61,853 nucleotides of DNA from Oscillospiraceae bacterium (GCA_024404875.1 JAKSPK010000010.1:1-61853), one strand, 5' to 3'. Positions 1-8,048 are shown, counted from the stretch's first letter. Notes: generated from the letters alone by a model not told the origin. Translations and numbers: made by a program.

Positions 1-265
1 ACCGGATAATCAGCCCGAATCCAGCAATGCAGGCCGCCGTGCAGCCCGCAGTCAGCAGATAGGAAAGCAGTGTGATGCCATATTGTTTTTGCGAGGGATT
101 GCTCTCTGTGTGTAGATTACGCTGCTCTGGCGTAGGTTCGGTGTTTTTCATCTGAATCACTGTCAGCGCTTCGGAATCCTCTTCTGCACAGAAATTAAAG
201 TCTTGAAGGTCGATCAGTTCTTCTGGTATATCGTGCAGTGCTTTCATCATTTCAAGCGGTGTCAA
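1..265 (-). CDS. Probable anti-sigma factor, partial (C-terminus beyond window)
   Basis: Reading frame on the minus strand that starts at TTG 265 and runs off the left edge of the window (88 codons visible). The visible part is an acidic, soluble N-terminal stretch of about 60 residues followed by the beginning of a hydrophobic, probably membrane-spanning segment (motif ITLLSYLLTAGCTAACIAG). A good ribosome site (AAAGGAGG) lies 6 nt upstream, and the start codon overlaps the stop of the ECF sigma gene as TTGA, so the two are probably translationally coupled. A one-pass membrane protein encoded directly after an ECF sigma factor is usually its anti-sigma partner. That role is inferred from position and topology only; no anti-sigma domain can be recognised. 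Confidence 0.6.
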   Translation of the reverse strand, partial: MTPLEMMKALHDIPEELIDLQDFNFCAEEDSEALTVIQMKNTEPTPEQRNLHTESNPSQKQYGITLLSYLLTAGCTAACIAGFGLIIR

Positions 266-822
266 AGCAATCCCTCCTTTCTCAGATACTCTTTCAACTT
301 GGTTCTCAGACGCATTAGCTGCATTTTTACAGCATCATCACTCATTTGATTGGCTTGCGCGATCTCCTGCACCGATTCCGACCAGTAATAGCGCTGCATG
401 AAAATACGCTTGTGACCGGACGGGAGTGACCGCAGCCACTCCGTGATATAATTCGTCAACTCTCGCTGCTCAACCTGCTGTTCGACGCATTCTCCAGAGG
501 GGAGAAACTCAGCTAACTCGTCAAGTGCGCTTTCAAACTGCGTACCGCCGCGCTTCTGACGGCAGGCCCTCTCATATTTGTCGATTGCCTTTCTGCTGAT
601 GAGCGATACAAGATATGCAGGCAGCTTCTCAGGTATCATCGGCGGGATCGTATTCCAGACGGTAATGAGCATATCATCTACACATTCCTCTGCATCTTCA
701 TGGCTTCCGGTGATACGATATGCGATCTGTAAACACATTGTCCCGTATTGTTCTCTGATTATTTTGATTGCCTGTTCATCACGTTTTTTCAACAGTGCAA
801 TAATCCGGCTGTCATCTTGCAT
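262..822 (-). CDS. ECF-type RNA polymerase sigma factor
   Basis: Sigma-70 family regulator of 186 aa that would direct RNA polymerase to a small alternative regulon. Region 2 is visible near residues 17-85 (EDAEECVDDMLITVWN resembles the region 2.2-2.4 helix) and region 4 near 125-180 (LPSGHKRIFMQRYY followed by the helix-turn-helix SVQEIAQANQMSDDAVKMQL). There is no region 1.1 or 3, as expected for the ECF class. The ATG at 822 is preferred because AGAGGGGGTG sits 5-7 nt upstream; an in-frame start seven codons earlier (843) has no better site. The downstream partner gene overlaps its stop. The pair could be cargo of the integrated element or part of its own regulation. Confidence 0.85.
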   Translation of the reverse strand: MQDDSRIIALLKKRDEQAIKIIREQYGTMCLQIAYRITGSHEDAEECVDDMLITVWNTIPPMIPEKLPAYLVSLISRKAIDKYERACRQKRGGTQFESALDELAEFLPSGECVEQQVEQRELTNYITEWLRSLPSGHKRIFMQRYYWSESVQEIAQANQMSDDAVKMQLMRLRTKLKEYLRKEGLL

Positions 823-984
823 CGCATCACCCCCTCTGACCAATACGTCGGCAATGATCCCGTTTGGTAACTATTATTGCAGAAAATTTCTTGATTTTGT
901 ATACCTGCACAAAATTTGGCTGGGTATTATGTGTAGAATCACTGCCGCGATATGTAGAATTCCAAAATGAAAATAATTATTGCC

Positions 985-2892
985 TTATCTTCTCCGCCGA
1001 GTGAACTGCACTCTTTCCGGAGACGCATCTGCATCTGTCTGCCCATTCGGGACAGCGCCGGTTTCTGCATTGCGCCGCTGAAACTCCTTCTGTGCCATTG
1101 TTTGCAGGAATGAGCCGCCGAGCACCTGTTCACAGGTTTCAAGCATATCAATCGCCTCGCGCAGTTCCGTCTCTGCCTTTTGCAGACAATCCACCGTATA
1201 TTGACGGGATTCTCTCAGGCTTTCGAGGTGCGGCTCCCAATCCCGCCAATTATATGATGTCATGCGCGGGCATTCTGCAAGGCGAGCCGTTGCCTGCTCC
1301 GGGGTGAATCGCGGAGAATGTTCCCTAGCGAACACAACCCGCGCACATTCCAGCAAAACGATATCGTTCTGCACATAGCCGTCATACTGCCGCAGGCGCT
1401 CTTTCAGTTCTTCGACTTCCTGCTGCTTCAGATCTGCATCCCGCCGCAGCGAGAGCTTTGTTGCACCTTGGTTGAGTTTTTCGTTCAGCGCGGTCAGCTT
1501 GTTAAGCACAGCATCGTTCTCCCATGTCAGCAGACCTTTCGGATTCTTTTTGCGAACCGGAAAGTACCCCTCTGAAAAGTAGAAGATGTAGTTTTGCATG
1601 ACCATTAGGACAGTATATCCGGGTGCGCGGCCTTGCTTTGCGGTTTCTGTCTTTTGCAGAAGATCATCTTCATACACCTGCTTGAAGCCAAGCCTTTTCC
1701 TCAGCGCGGTTTCATTATACAAAGTACCGAGCGATTTGAGTCGGATGAAGTGCTGCGCGTTCTCCGGTTTCGCTGCGATGTATTTGCCGCGCTTGATTTC
1801 GTATCGTTCCGCTTCCAACCGTTTCAGAAACTCATCGAAGTCCCGCGACATCATCAGAACCCGGTCAATATCATCGCGGAGTTTGTCACGCAGTGAGCGC
1901 GGCGGCTCTTTGTATTGCACTTCAATCTTACGGATTGCATCGACATAACACTCCTGTGCCTCAAAGCCGTTGTCGGTTTCGCGATACGGGATTCGTTCGC
2001 GGTCGAGTGCAGCCTGTACAAATGCCTGCTTGTCCGGATGCGGATAGAAGAACGATTTATATGGCGAATACATCTTCTTTTCCAGCGATTCGTTTCTGCG
2101 CGTGAGCACTTCGATCTGCTCTTTCATATGAAGCGCTTTCCGGATTTCCTCCGGCTGAATCTGACGATGCTCCTTGAAAACACTCATGTACCGCCGCGCG
2201 TCTTTCCATGCTTTGTATTCCTCAACTGTAAGATGCGGATGTGTCGCGTGTTTGTCCTCGCGCCGATACTCTCTGCGGAGAAGCAACCGCTCCAGTTCTC
2301 TGCGCTCGCGCTCCTCCCAGATCACAAGCTGATTCGCTCCGCTGTTCTTCGGCGCGATTCTCATTTCCTTCAACGCCGCTTTCATCGAAACACCTTTGCT
2401 CAATCCTCGTTGTCTTCCCTGCGTATAAAACGGAATGAAGTCGATGTGAAGATGCGGCGAAGCTTCATCCAGATGCATGACGCTGTTGAACACATGAAGG
2501 TTTTTGTTGCGCGCCTGAAACATCCTCGCGTATTCCGTCAAAATCTTTTGTGCGATCTCTGCGCGCCGACTTCCGCAGGGTGTATCTTTGCAGTCACCAA
2601 GTTGGACGATCACTTCGTAATAAGGTTCTTCCCGCTTGCCTGACGAAATGTGCGCGTAATAGTCTTTGATTCTTCGGCAGGGCTGTTTCTGTTTTGCATT
2701 ATACTCCTCAACTGCTGCGTCGAACAATTCCGCGTATGCTTCCTGAACGTCCTGCTGCTTGAACAGAATGTTTTGCGGGATCTGATCGCGGTGAACATTT
2801 TGCGCAATGAAGTTGCGGTTGTTGTGTTCGAGGTTTGCGCCGTGGGGATTGCTTGCCTTGCCGAGTGTGACGCTGATGCTGAATCTCTCCAT
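985..2892 (-). CDS. MobV-type relaxase (Mob_Pre family)
   Basis: Plasmid mobilization/recombination protein of 635 aa. It would nick the transfer origin and stay attached to the DNA, allowing conjugative transfer by a helper machinery. The N-terminus (SISVTLGKASNPHGANLEHNN) matches the start of MobV/Pre proteins, and the signature HLDEASPHLHIDFIP at about residues 138-152 supplies the HxDE...PHxH metal-binding motif. The C-terminal 300 residues are charged and probably coiled coil. The start at 2892 is favoured over 2979 because AAAGGAGG lies 5 nt upstream and conserved family sequence begins there. No coupling protein or type IV secretion genes are seen nearby, so the element is better called mobilizable than conjugative. 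Confidence 0.85.
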   Translation of the reverse strand: MERFSISVTLGKASNPHGANLEHNNRNFIAQNVHRDQIPQNILFKQQDVQEAYAELFDAAVEEYNAKQKQPCRRIKDYYAHISSGKREEPYYEVIVQLGDCKDTPCGSRRAEIAQKILTEYARMFQARNKNLHVFNSVMHLDEASPHLHIDFIPFYTQGRQRGLSKGVSMKAALKEMRIAPKNSGANQLVIWEERERRELERLLLRREYRREDKHATHPHLTVEEYKAWKDARRYMSVFKEHRQIQPEEIRKALHMKEQIEVLTRRNESLEKKMYSPYKSFFYPHPDKQAFVQAALDRERIPYRETDNGFEAQECYVDAIRKIEVQYKEPPRSLRDKLRDDIDRVLMMSRDFDEFLKRLEAERYEIKRGKYIAAKPENAQHFIRLKSLGTLYNETALRKRLGFKQVYEDDLLQKTETAKQGRAPGYTVLMVMQNYIFYFSEGYFPVRKKNPKGLLTWENDAVLNKLTALNEKLNQGATKLSLRRDADLKQQEVEELKERLRQYDGYVQNDIVLLECARVVFAREHSPRFTPEQATARLAECPRMTSYNWRDWEPHLESLRESRQYTVDCLQKAETELREAIDMLETCEQVLGGSFLQTMAQKEFQRRNAETGAVPNGQTDADASPERVQFTRRRR

Positions 2893-3027
2893 TCGTCCTC
2901 CTTTCTTTTTCCGTGTGTTCGTTCTGTGAAAAGGAGCTGTTTTTTGCAGCTGCGCAAACTTTATGGATTGATTACCCAATATCCGTAGTGCATGACCGTT
3001 CCTGTCCTGCGCTACAGACTGCTGCGC

Positions 3028-3384
3028 TTATTGGGTGACTGCTTTTTGCTCCGCAGCTTGGGATTCTCCCAAACCCTGACGATACCGCTGACCGATTTCC
3101 GGATAATAGTCTTCCAAATCCCTTGTGATAAGCGCAAGGTACAGACTGTTCAGTGCGATCAGTTTCTCCGCTTCATTGTCGTAAAAGTGAATCACTACTT
3201 CATCCAGATCGCCGCGCCGGATCGGCTTTCCGTACTTGATGATTTTGTCACGGAGCGATTTCGCCATGTCACCGAACGAGCAGTCGTATCCGCTGATGAT
3301 CATCGTGTCGAGCATCATCAGCAGCGCATTGACCTGCTCGCGTGTGAGGTACACTTCAATCGGACCGAGCTTTTTGTTTCTCAT
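3028..3384 (-). CDS. Hypothetical protein of the mobile element
   Basis: Protein of 118 aa that I do not recognise. It is mixed alpha/beta, soluble and without cysteines. The start at 3384 has GGGAGGG about 6 nt upstream; a longer frame from 3453 lacks one and would overlap the neighbouring ATPase gene. The segment PIEVYLTREQVNALLMMLD suggests a beta strand followed by a helix, and the C-terminus is rich in Gln and Ala. It lies between the DnaC-like ATPase and the relaxase on the same strand, so it is probably cotranscribed and concerned with replication or transfer. Function unknown. Confidence 0.7.
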   Translation of the reverse strand: MRNKKLGPIEVYLTREQVNALLMMLDTMIISGYDCSFGDMAKSLRDKIIKYGKPIRRGDLDEVVIHFYDNEAEKLIALNSLYLALITRDLEDYYPEIGQRYRQGLGESQAAEQKAVTQ

Positions 3385-3449
3385 AATATCCCTCCCGATG
3401 ATTGTGCAGCAAAGGGGTGAACAATTTGGACACCCCTTGCTGCAACTGT

Positions 3450-4253
3450 TCATTCAGTTCTTACAGCTCTCGCTTTGAGTGCAGCGAAGCGCCGGTCTTC
3501 GTCTTTCACTTGGAATGTAGTTGAACGCTCGAACATTCTGCTGACGATGCGCTTCATCGCGAGATCTTTCGGCGCTGCAAAATCATTCATTGAAAGATTG
3601 GTCGTGATGACGCAGGGCTTGCCCGATCGCAGCCGTCCGTCGATCAGATTGAACCTGATCTCGTCCATGTAATCTGTCCGGCGTTCGCATCCGAAGTCAT
3701 CAATCACGAGCAGCCCTGTGTGATTCATTTCATCATAGACCGCTGCTTTGTCCGGACTGTTCCAGAGTTGCTGTTCGATTTCGGAAACCGTGATGAACCG
3801 CGCCGTCATGCCCGCATCAATCGCCGCATTCGCAATGCACGCCGCCATGAATGACTTGCCCGTCCCGCAGTCGCCCCAGAGCAGCAGCCATTCTGTGCTG
3901 CCGGTGAGATTCTCTGCAAATGTTCTGCATACTTCGGTCAGCTTCAGATTCTTTCCGCCATCCTCTGCAAAGAATGCGTGAATCAAATCGGAAGTACCAA
4001 AACAGATTGCCCGCCTCTGTTCAGTCTGATTCCGCCGCAGCCGTTCCTGCATGAGCCTGTCTTCTTCCTGCTGGCATTGGCAAAGGCAGTACACTGCAAA
4101 GTCTGAATCAGGAAACGGTCTGCACTGCTTTGGTGTATGACACTCTCCGCAGATCAGTAAGCCGTCCTCACCAAGATAGTCACTGTCATGAACAGGAATT
4201 GCTTCTTCGGCTCTCGCGGCAAGGATGCTGAATACTTCTTTCACTGCACTCAT
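3450..4253 (-). CDS. DnaC/IstB-like AAA+ ATPase (helicase loader type)
   Basis: ATP-binding protein of 267 aa resembling DnaC/DnaI/IstB helicase loaders. The P-loop is GDCGTGKS near residues 126-133 and the Walker B motif is LLVIDDFG near 180. Sensor 1 is probably the ITTNLS segment, and an arginine-finger candidate is RIVSRMFERS. The N-terminal region has a cysteine cluster (CGEC...CLCQC, residues about 35-60) that looks like a zinc site, as in DnaI-type loaders. The ATGA overlap with the upstream replication protein gene (4250-4253) indicates coupled translation. The expected role is loading the host replicative helicase at the element's own origin. Confidence 0.85.
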   Translation of the reverse strand: MSAVKEVFSILAARAEEAIPVHDSDYLGEDGLLICGECHTPKQCRPFPDSDFAVYCLCQCQQEEDRLMQERLRRNQTEQRRAICFGTSDLIHAFFAEDGGKNLKLTEVCRTFAENLTGSTEWLLLWGDCGTGKSFMAACIANAAIDAGMTARFITVSEIEQQLWNSPDKAAVYDEMNHTGLLVIDDFGCERRTDYMDEIRFNLIDGRLRSGKPCVITTNLSMNDFAAPKDLAMKRIVSRMFERSTTFQVKDEDRRFAALKARAVRTE

Positions 4254-4996
4254 GTGAACACCCCCTCCAGATCATAGACCGGCTGAACCAGTGCCTCGTT
4301 TCGGGGCAGTGGTTTCTGATCTTTCTTTGCCCATGTCCGGATGACTGCGAGATAGTTCTTGTATGTCTTTCCGCTGCTTGCGACATACTCTGATACTCTT
4401 TCAATGCGTTGCTGCCAGTCGCTCGGAAATTCAGCCTGGAGAGTGCTCAGTTCCTCGTCAGTCAGGTACACATTTTGATACTGACCGTATGTATGGCGGG
4501 GAGGCTTTACACTCTCCTTATCTATACTAATCTTACCTATCCTATCCTTACCTATACTAGGTTGACAGTTGGATGCCGATTGGTTGTCACTTGGTTGCCA
4601 AGTGGTTGTCAGTTGGTTGTCATTTGGTTGACAGCCGGTCGGCAGTCTGTCCGCAGCACACAGATAGGGGATTATCTCACCGTTTTTGTACTGTGCCAGA
4701 AGATCGTCATACATACTTGGCTGGCGGCGATCACTGCGAATCATGTTATTTGCCTTCCAATCCCAGATGTAGGTGACGAGATCAGCATTGAGAATTACGA
4801 TGAAGCCCTTTGCAGCCAGCAGTTTCAGATCATCTTCACTCGCGCCGGTCATCCGCATGACTGTGAATGCTTCAACTACGCCGGAATCATCCGCGTGCAT
4901 CCCTAGATCATAATAGAGCAGCCGTGCAGTCTGTCCCATTTGCAGAAAGCGTGCCGAACTGACGATTGCTCCTGAAAACATCCGTCTGTTTGCCAC
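4250..4996 (-). CDS. Phage-type replication initiator (DnaD-like) with internal iterons
   Basis: Replication protein of 248 aa. The N-terminal ~95 residues (RFLQMGQTARLLYYDLGMHADDSG...) resemble the winged-helix domain of phage replisome organizer proteins. A low-complexity Gln/Asn/Thr/Ser linker (about residues 117-150) follows, then a DnaD-like helical C-terminus (DWQQRIERVSEYVASSGKTYKNYLAVIRTW, cut here into LAVIRTW for the conserved end). The linker is encoded by the 11-bp iteron array at 4560-4647, an arrangement known from phage initiator genes that carry their origin inside the gene. It overlaps the ATPase gene by 4 bp and follows the excisionase-like gene by 9 bp, making a tight replication operon. 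Confidence 0.75.
   Translation of the reverse strand: MANRRMFSGAIVSSARFLQMGQTARLLYYDLGMHADDSGVVEAFTVMRMTGASEDDLKLLAAKGFIVILNADLVTYIWDWKANNMIRSDRRQPSMYDDLLAQYKNGEIIPYLCAADRLPTGCQPNDNQLTTTWQPSDNQSASNCQPSIGKDRIGKISIDKESVKPPRHTYGQYQNVYLTDEELSTLQAEFPSDWQQRIERVSEYVASSGKTYKNYLAVIRTWAKKDQKPLPRNEALVQPVYDLEGVFT
4512..4559. other. A+T-rich repetitive tract beside the iterons (candidate unwinding element)
   Basis: The tract is a run of TATCTATACT / CCTATCCT-like units directly abutting the iterons. A+T-rich DNA next to iterons is the usual layout of a duplex-unwinding element. Assignment is by position and composition only. Confidence 0.5.
4560..4647. repeat. Eight 11-bp iteron-like direct repeats (candidate replication origin)
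   Basis: Units begin at 4560, 4571, 4582, 4593, 4604, 4615, 4626 and 4637, exactly 11 bp apart, with core GGTTGNCA. Six units have GGTTG intact; 4571 and 4637 are degenerate. Eleven base pairs is about one helical turn, so bound protomers would line up on one face. The repeats lie inside the initiator gene. Confidence 0.75.
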
Positions 4997-5005
4997 TTCT
5001 GCACC

Positions 5006-5260
5006 TCACAGTCTGACCGGAATCGGCTGGATGCCTCCCTGATTCGGGGACACATCCTCCGGAATCGTGGTCTGGTTGAAGTAATCTGCCATGCTCTGGA
5101 CATTGACAAGGATTTTGCCGCGCCCGACGCGCACCGCCCGGACGACGCCGGTCTTTGCAAGCTCGCGGCAGTAGCGCTGGCTGATGCCGAACAGCTCAGC
5201 ACACTCCGCGATGCCCTTCATGACGGGGACATTGACATTGTAGTTCTGCATCATGTTCAT
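5006..5260 (-). CDS. Excisionase-like MerR/HTH_17 DNA-binding protein
   Basis: Small DNA-binding protein of 84 aa with a single winged-helix/HTH region at about residues 12-60: GIAECAELFGISQRYCRELA followed by VRVGRGKILVN, the layout of excisionase (Xis) and HTH_17 proteins. The start at 5260 has AGAGGTAC upstream; a longer frame from 5338 reads back toward the Cro-like gene and has no better site. In integrated elements such proteins bend attachment-site DNA for excision and can also act as regulators. Its place between the Cro-like gene and the replication genes fits an early lytic/excision operon. Confidence 0.7.
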   Translation of the reverse strand: MNMMQNYNVNVPVMKGIAECAELFGISQRYCRELAKTGVVRAVRVGRGKILVNVQSMADYFNQTTIPEDVSPNQGGIQPIPVRL

Positions 5261-5338
5261 AGTACCTCTCTTTCTGTTGCGGCAGTTCAGGGCCTTCCTT
5301 CTCTGCCATGGCTTGAACTTCTGCTTCACTTGGGACAA

Positions 5339-5533
5339 TCATTGACTGAGCGACTTGGTGATTGCGATTTCGCTGATGACCTGTTCAATCTCCCGGCGCT
5401 TGTCCTCCGGCAGTTCAACGCGCATCCAGCGGGTCATTGTCGGCTCGGAGACGCCGAGCTTCATTGCAATCTCCCAGAAATACACCCCTTTCTTAGCCGC
5501 ATAGTCACGAATGTCCTGATTTGCCTTCTTCAT
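5339..5533 (-). CDS. Cro-like small HTH protein
   Basis: Protein of 64 aa consisting almost only of a helix-turn-helix (VYFWEIAMKLGVSEPTMTRWMR, quoted in part: EIAMKLGVSEPTMTRWM). AGGAAGGGGG lies 8 nt upstream of the start. It is the first gene of the leftward operon and is read from the minus-strand promoter at 5649-5677, opposite the CI-like gene, so it is the probable Cro partner in the element's switch. The two regulators are expected to compete for the sites between them. Confidence 0.75.
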   Translation of the reverse strand: MKKANQDIRDYAAKKGVYFWEIAMKLGVSEPTMTRWMRVELPEDKRREIEQVISEIAITKSLSQ

Positions 5534-5590
5534 TGTTGTTCCCCCTTCCTATGGTTCCGCATAACTTCTGAAAAATATTTGCTTCACCCC

Positions 5591-5619
5591 TTGACAAACC
5601 GTTTGAAACCTGTTATAAT
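5591..5619 (+). promoter_or_regulatory. Sigma-A promoter for the CI-like repressor
   Basis: TTGACA at 5591-5596, 17-bp spacer, TATAAT at 5614-5619; start of RNA expected near 5626. The -10 box overlaps the left arm of an inverted repeat that may be an operator. Confidence 0.8.
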
Positions 5620-5641
5620 GATGCTGATGACAATAGGTTTC
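5605..5641. promoter_or_regulatory. Inverted operator-like repeat between the facing promoters
   Basis: GAAACCTGTT at 5605-5614 and its near inverse AATAGGTTTC at 5632-5641 agree in 9 of 10 positions. One arm overlaps the rightward -10 box and the other covers the region where both transcripts start. Likely Cro/CI binding sites; not proven. Confidence 0.5.
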
Positions 5642-5648
5642 TATCATC

Positions 5649-5677
5649 ATTGTATCACACCGACCGGATATTGTCAA
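5649..5677 (-). promoter_or_regulatory. Sigma-A promoter for the leftward cro-xis-rep-mob operon
   Basis: On the minus strand: TTGACA (5672-5677), 17-bp spacer, TACAAT (5649-5654); start expected near 5642. It faces the repressor promoter, so the two transcripts run into each other. Confidence 0.75.
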
Positions 5678-5740
5678 GAGCAAAACTGCGATTAAACCAA
5701 TGATGTAACTTACGGTTTAGAAAAGGAGGATAAACACCAA

Positions 5741-6541
5741 ATGGACATACGAGTATTTTCTGATCGAATCCGCAAGCTTCGCGGAGACCGATCGCAGCGT
5801 GAAGTTGCAGAGGGAATCGGCACCACGCAGCAAAGCCTTGGCCGCTATGAAAGCGGAAAGAGAAAGCCCGATCTTGAAATCATCGAGCGCATGGCAGTCT
5901 ATTTTGAGGTGTCCGCTGACTATCTGCTCGGTTTGAACAGTGATCCAACTCCAGATTTTCAGATTCAGGCTGCCTCTGCATTGACCGGTCTTTCACAGAC
6001 GGTGATTGAACAGCTGATCGAGATTCGGACAGATGAGTCTATGCAGGATGTTGATGTGCTTCTGGATTATATCGTCGGTGCGCTGACGCCGGAGTTCCTG
6101 CAAGGCATCATGGATGCGCATAATCTGACAATGGATCGGTACCGCGAACGCAAGAAGCTGCTTCTTCAGTATAACAAGGAGCATGGCACAGATCTTCCGG
6201 AAGAACTACTCGCCGGTGATCTCTACGACTATGCCGAGGCATCAAAACGCGGCATGAAGGCGGAGATGCGTAAATTTGACGCATACTATGAAAAAGATGT
6301 CCTGGCACGATGCCAAAACCAGTTTAAAGAACCGGATACGACCTACAAAAAGCTGTTGTTTGAACGGCAGAGCCGGCAATACGCTTCATACTATATGTAT
6401 CGGTCAGACTATATGTATGCACTTGTCCGGGACGATATCGACGAGATCGTTAAGAAGATCAAGCGGGAGCTGTTTGAACATCGGGAGTATTTCGGTGAAT
6501 CGACAGATGAATTCATTGAACTGTTCCGGAACATTGAATGA
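5741..6541 (+). CDS. CI-like XRE family repressor
   Basis: Regulator of 266 aa with a classic XRE helix-turn-helix at residues 5-65 (QREVAEGIGTTQQSLGRYE, then PDLEIIERMAVYFEVSADYLLG). The C-terminal 190 residues are helical and charged and lack a LexA/CI S24 peptidase signature, so induction would not be by simple RecA-stimulated self-cleavage. AAAAGGAGG lies about 10 nt upstream. It is followed 13 bp later by the integrase gene, so repressor and integrase are probably made from one message, which links maintenance to integration. Confidence 0.85.
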   Translation: MDIRVFSDRIRKLRGDRSQREVAEGIGTTQQSLGRYESGKRKPDLEIIERMAVYFEVSADYLLGLNSDPTPDFQIQAASALTGLSQTVIEQLIEIRTDESMQDVDVLLDYIVGALTPEFLQGIMDAHNLTMDRYRERKKLLLQYNKEHGTDLPEELLAGDLYDYAEASKRGMKAEMRKFDAYYEKDVLARCQNQFKEPDTTYKKLLFERQSRQYASYYMYRSDYMYALVRDDIDEIVKKIKRELFEHREYFGESTDEFIELFRNIE

Positions 6542-6554
6542 AAGGAAATAGCCT

Positions 6555-8015
6555 ATGGCAAGTATTGATAAACGTGGAGATTCTTATAGAATCAGAGTAT
6601 CAAGAGGATACGATGCCGCCGGAAAGCGTCTGCCCCCGTTTGTCATGGAATGGAAAATCCCGGAGGGCATGAGCGAAAAGCGTGCTGAAAAAGAAGTAAA
6701 GAAACAGGCAGCGATCTTTGAAGTGCAGTGCAAACAAGGGCTGACAGGTGACGGAAAGCAGAAATTCTCTGTTTATGCGGACTATGTGCTGAAATCCAAA
6801 ACCCAAGCCGGTGAACTGCGAATTCACACATTGACACGCTATAAAAGCCTCATTGAGCGCATCAATCAGGGGATTGGACACATGAAGCTCTGCGATATCC
6901 GTCCGCAGCACCTGAATCAGCTCTATCAGGAGCTGTCGCAGGAGGGTATCCGTAAAAGTAATCAGAAGGGCGTTCTGCTTGAAAGCATCGACCTGAAAGC
7001 ACTGATTAAATCGAAAGGTCATTCAAGTGCTGAGCGCTTCATGAAAGAAAACGGTATCGGATTGTCCTCTTACAGAACGATGATGCATCATGAGCCGGTT
7101 ATGCTGAAAACAGCCCAAAAGCTCGCAGATCTCATGCATACAGATCTCAAAAAGATGTTTGAGATTCAGTCTGATATGCGTCCGCTGTCGCCGAAAACTG
7201 TTCTGGAGCATCACAGACTGATACATCTGGTGCTGCGGCAGGCTGAAAAAGAACTGCTGATACCGTTCAATCCGGCTGACCGTGCAACTCCGCCGAAAGC
7301 GACCAGAGCGAAAGTGCAGTATTTTGAAAAAGAACAGGTTGCAGCCATTCTGGATGCAGCTGATAAAGAACCTCTGAAATGGAAGACAATGCTGCATTTG
7401 TTGATTGCTACGGGCGGACGCAGGAGTGAAGTGCTTGGCTTGAAGTGGGAAAACATTGACTTCGTTTTCAATCGGGCACATATCGTTCAGACTGTCGGGT
7501 ACGAGCGCGGATACGGCATTTTTGTGGATACGACCAAAAACGAAACCTCGGTTCGCTGGATCAAGCTGCCGCCGGAGACAATGGAACTTCTAAAAGAGTA
7601 TCGCGATTCATATTATGAACCATTGAGAATTGCGGCTGGTGATGCATGGGAAGGGGAGGGCTTCCTTTTTGTGCAGGACAGCGGCAAGCACATGGGGAAG
7701 TCGATGCATCCGGATTCAGTCACAAGCTATTGCGACAAGTTCTCGGATAAATACAATCTGCCGCACATCAATCCGCACGCATTTCGTCACACGCAGGCTT
7801 CGCTGCTCCTGTTCGCAGGACTGGATCTCATCACGGTGTCCCGCCATCTCGGTCACGCAAAGCCATCGACTACGAGCGATCTGTACGCTCATGTGATGCA
7901 GGAAGCAGAGAGCCGTGTAGCAGAGGCTATGGGCAGTATTCTGTTTTCAACCCGTAAGCAGCTTCCGGATAGCGATGAGGAACAGAACGAACAGCTTGCC
8001 GATGCAGCGGGATAA
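6555..8015 (+). CDS. int: Tyrosine recombinase (phage-type integrase)
   Basis: Site-specific integrase of 486 aa. The N-terminal arm-binding region starts with MASIDKRGDSYRIRVSRGYD. The core-binding domain is near 70-135 and continues near 206-245, and the catalytic domain is near 250-480. Catalytic residues visible are Arg in GGRRSEVLG (about 288), HAFRH (HxxR, about 408-411), the His in RHLGH and the Tyr in SDLYAHV (about 443). Unusually, about 70 residues (136-205) inside the core-binding domain look like a small helix-turn-helix module (ALIKSKGHSSAERFMKENG ... TAQKLADLMHTDLKKMF). The gene ends 141 bp from the 3' end of tRNA-fMet, the probable attachment site. Confidence 0.92.
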   Translation: MASIDKRGDSYRIRVSRGYDAAGKRLPPFVMEWKIPEGMSEKRAEKEVKKQAAIFEVQCKQGLTGDGKQKFSVYADYVLKSKTQAGELRIHTLTRYKSLIERINQGIGHMKLCDIRPQHLNQLYQELSQEGIRKSNQKGVLLESIDLKALIKSKGHSSAERFMKENGIGLSSYRTMMHHEPVMLKTAQKLADLMHTDLKKMFEIQSDMRPLSPKTVLEHHRLIHLVLRQAEKELLIPFNPADRATPPKATRAKVQYFEKEQVAAILDAADKEPLKWKTMLHLLIATGGRRSEVLGLKWENIDFVFNRAHIVQTVGYERGYGIFVDTTKNETSVRWIKLPPETMELLKEYRDSYYEPLRIAAGDAWEGEGFLFVQDSGKHMGKSMHPDSVTSYCDKFSDKYNLPHINPHAFRHTQASLLLFAGLDLITVSRHLGHAKPSTTSDLYAHVMQEAESRVAEAMGSILFSTRKQLPDSDEEQNEQLADAAG

Positions 8016-8016
8016 A

Positions 8017-8046
8017 CAAAAAGAGCGATCCCAAACAGCATCGCTC
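8017..8046 (-). terminator. Possible terminator facing the integrase
   Basis: Stem GAGCGAT (8023-8029) with ATCGCTC (8040-8046); on the minus strand it is followed by five Ts. It would stop transcripts entering the integrase gene from the tRNA side. Confidence 0.45.
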
Positions 8047-8048
8047 AT

